Shown here: piece by piece, positions 62,900 to 64,000 of the stretch | Numbering within the stretch: position 1 is the first letter of the stretch | Layout of the letters: each line of letters begins with the position of its first letter | DNA from: Lachnospiraceae bacterium KH1T2 | GTDB taxonomy: Bacteria > Bacillota > Clostridia > Lachnospirales > Lachnospiraceae | NCBI GenBank assembly: GCA_900114405.1 | Contig: FOSY01000017.1 | Location: 1-64,000, forward strand | Direction of reading: 5' to 3' | DNA length: 64,000 nt | Notes under the pieces: model-generated | What the model saw: the letters and a program-made list of their open reading frames with translations, nothing else | What the model was told of the DNA's origin: nothing | Databases searched by the model: none | Translations under genes and position numbers: made by a program

Positions 62900-63631
62900 A
62901 TGAGTGAAAAAATAGTTCAGACAGCAGGAAGAGAGCAGCTTGGCGATTTCGCGCCGGATTTTGCACATTTTAATGATGATATTTTGTTTGGTGAAAACTG
63001 GAATAATCAGGATATTGATGTGAAGATACGCAGTATTATTACAGTTGTGGCGCTGATGTCACAGGGAATTACCGATAGTAGTTTGAAGTATCACATTTTG
63101 AATGCAAAAAATCATGGCGTGACGCAGAAGGAAATGGCAGCGGTCATCACACATGCTGCATTTTATGCGGGATGGCCGAAGGCTTGGGCAGTATTTCGTC
63201 TGGCAAAGGAAGTTTATAACGAAAAGATTGAGGAAGTAACAGATAAGGATACTTATCAGAATTCAATATTCTTCCCTATCGGTGAGCCGAATCCATATGG
63301 CAAATTTTTCGAAGGGCAGAGCTACCTTGCACCGGTTTCACAGGAGCAGGTTCCGATCTTTAATGTAACATTTGAGCCGGGATGCAAGAATCATTGGCAT
63401 ATCCATCATGCAAAGAGCGGCGGCGGACAGCTTCTTATCTGTGTAGGTGGAAGAGGATTTTATCAGGAATGGGGAAAAGAACCGGTAGAAATGACGCCGG
63501 GTACTGTTATCAATATTCCGGCAGAAGTAAAGCACTGGCATGGTGCAGCAGATGACTCATGGTTTTCTCATCTGGCGATTGAAGTCGGTGGTGAAGACAC
63601 AAGTACTGAGTGGTGTGAAGCAGTAGAATGA
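62900..63631 (+). CDS. Carboxymuconolactone decarboxylase-cupin fusion protein
   Basis: This 243-residue protein has an N-terminal CMD domain (residues 1-105; VKIRSIITVVALMSQGITDSSLKYHILNAKNHGVTQKE, then ITHAAFYAGWPKAW) and a C-terminal cupin (about 135-235; PGCKNHWHIHHAKSGGGQ with metal-binding His, PAEVKHWHG). The CMD fold usually has a CxxC redox pair; here it is not apparent. ATG 62900 follows AAGGAAGGGG. Likely an oxidative or electrophile stress function, in keeping with the promoter. Confidence 0.85.
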   Translation: MSEKIVQTAGREQLGDFAPDFAHFNDDILFGENWNNQDIDVKIRSIITVVALMSQGITDSSLKYHILNAKNHGVTQKEMAAVITHAAFYAGWPKAWAVFRLAKEVYNEKIEEVTDKDTYQNSIFFPIGEPNPYGKFFEGQSYLAPVSQEQVPIFNVTFEPGCKNHWHIHHAKSGGGQLLICVGGRGFYQEWGKEPVEMTPGTVINIPAEVKHWHGAADDSWFSHLAIEVGGEDTSTEWCEAVE

Positions 63632-63665
63632 GTTGAGTTGATCAAAACGTAATATGGATATTTTG

Positions 63666-63709
63666 ACAGGGTGCAGCAGTTAATAAAACGGCTGCACCCT
63701 GTTTATTTT
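63666..63709 (+). terminator. Strong terminator of the DXS-like/CMD-cupin operon
   Basis: ACAGGGTGCAGC (63666-63677) and GCTGCACCCTGT (63691-63702) form a perfect 12-bp stem followed by TTATTTT. Confidence 0.95.
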
Positions 63710-63776
63710 GAAATATTTTAGCCGTGCTGACGCAAATTCCGCGCCAAGTAACACGAGACTTAAATTTATGAGCAGA

Positions 63777-63998
63777 TCAAACGGCTGCTTCTTTTTTAGG
63801 AAAAGAAGCTGAGCCTATTTCGCTTAAAAGTCCTGTTTTAAATAATACAGGGCGGAGTGCAAGATATGCTACCACGCCGATTATAGAATTAGTAACGGCA
63901 TTTATCAAAGTTGCATATGTTGTTATGGCTACGAAAGCGTTTATAGCAGATGCAGCTTTTTCGGCATTTGGAGTGAGGAGCGTGAACCATAAATACTT
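63777..63998 (-). CDS. Membrane protein, C-terminal part (possible ECF transporter S component)
   Basis: The minus strand is open from the window edge to TGA at 63777-63779. The visible 73 residues (KYLWFTLLTPNAEKAASAINAFVAITTYATLINAVTNSIIGVVAYLALRPVLFKTGLL...) contain one or two membrane helices and end like ECF-type substrate-binding membrane proteins. The family is tentative because the rest is outside the window. Confidence 0.5.
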   Translation of the reverse strand, partial: KYLWFTLLTPNAEKAASAINAFVAITTYATLINAVTNSIIGVVAYLALRPVLFKTGLLSEIGSASFPKKEAAV

Positions 63999-64000
63999 GA

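Overview
The window looks like a Lachnospiraceae-type (Bacillota, Clostridia) chromosome. It is dominated by a Tn1549-like integrative conjugative element (ICE) with a large cargo. The basis is the gene set Maff2 / TrbL-like / PrgI / VirB4 / NlpC-P60 / DUF4315 / DUF4366 / ArdC / TopB / MobC / relaxase, strong AAGGAGG-type ribosome binding sites, and frequent TTG and GTG starts. These assignments come from reading motifs by eye; no database search was run.

Layout. 1-368 is the tail of a nitroreductase. 640-13272 is the conjugation and DNA-processing module, all on the + strand and tightly packed; no coupling protein (VirD4) is visible, so it must lie further left or be lost. 13512-14681 is a cytosine-5 DNA methyltransferase. 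14819-30101 is an AT-richer defence island. It holds an operon of PLD nuclease, Z1 helicase, Vsr and a DUF2075 helicase fused to a nuclease; a divergent regulator plus second C5 methyltransferase pair; and a drmE-drmA-drmB operon of DISARM class 2 type. Accessory genes follow (GNAT, lipoprotein, DUF3644), with a candidate small RNA and an S24/Cro-type control region (32.6-34.4 kb). Next come a sigma-like regulator and a DUF6462 protein (35.1-36.4 kb), then a three-gene surface module of giant secreted protein, sorted partner and class B sortase (36.8-43.9 kb).

43.9-56.7 kb is a patchwork of small cargo genes: an AlbA_2/ATPase regulator, XRE regulators, acetyltransferases, an LD-carboxypeptidase, a P-loop kinase-like protein, a RelB/ParE pair, a DUF4143 ATPase, hydrolases, phosphatases and a RhuM-Fic protein. 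Several are broken by single-base indels or in-frame stops. Almost every intergenic gap here carries short direct repeats at an 11-bp pitch, often facing inverted copies, each gap with its own repeat word. This is the most unusual structural signal in the window.

56.8-57.8 kb is an excisionase plus a frameshifted, truncated tyrosine integrase fused to an MFS transporter remnant. 58.1-60.5 kb looks like the debris of a biosynthetic cluster (chimeric AccD-AccA with a thioesterase-like tail, an alpha/beta hydrolase, a possible phosphopantetheinyl transferase fragment). From 60.5 kb the sequence returns to ordinary chromosomal genes: peptide deformylase, a DXS-like transketolase and a CMD-cupin protein behind a MerR-type promoter, then the end of a membrane protein on the minus strand.

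Together: the element can mate (module 1), resists restriction on entry through ArdC, and carries two layers of methylation-linked DNA defence. Its recognisable integrase is dead, so this copy is probably trapped unless another recombinase acts on it.
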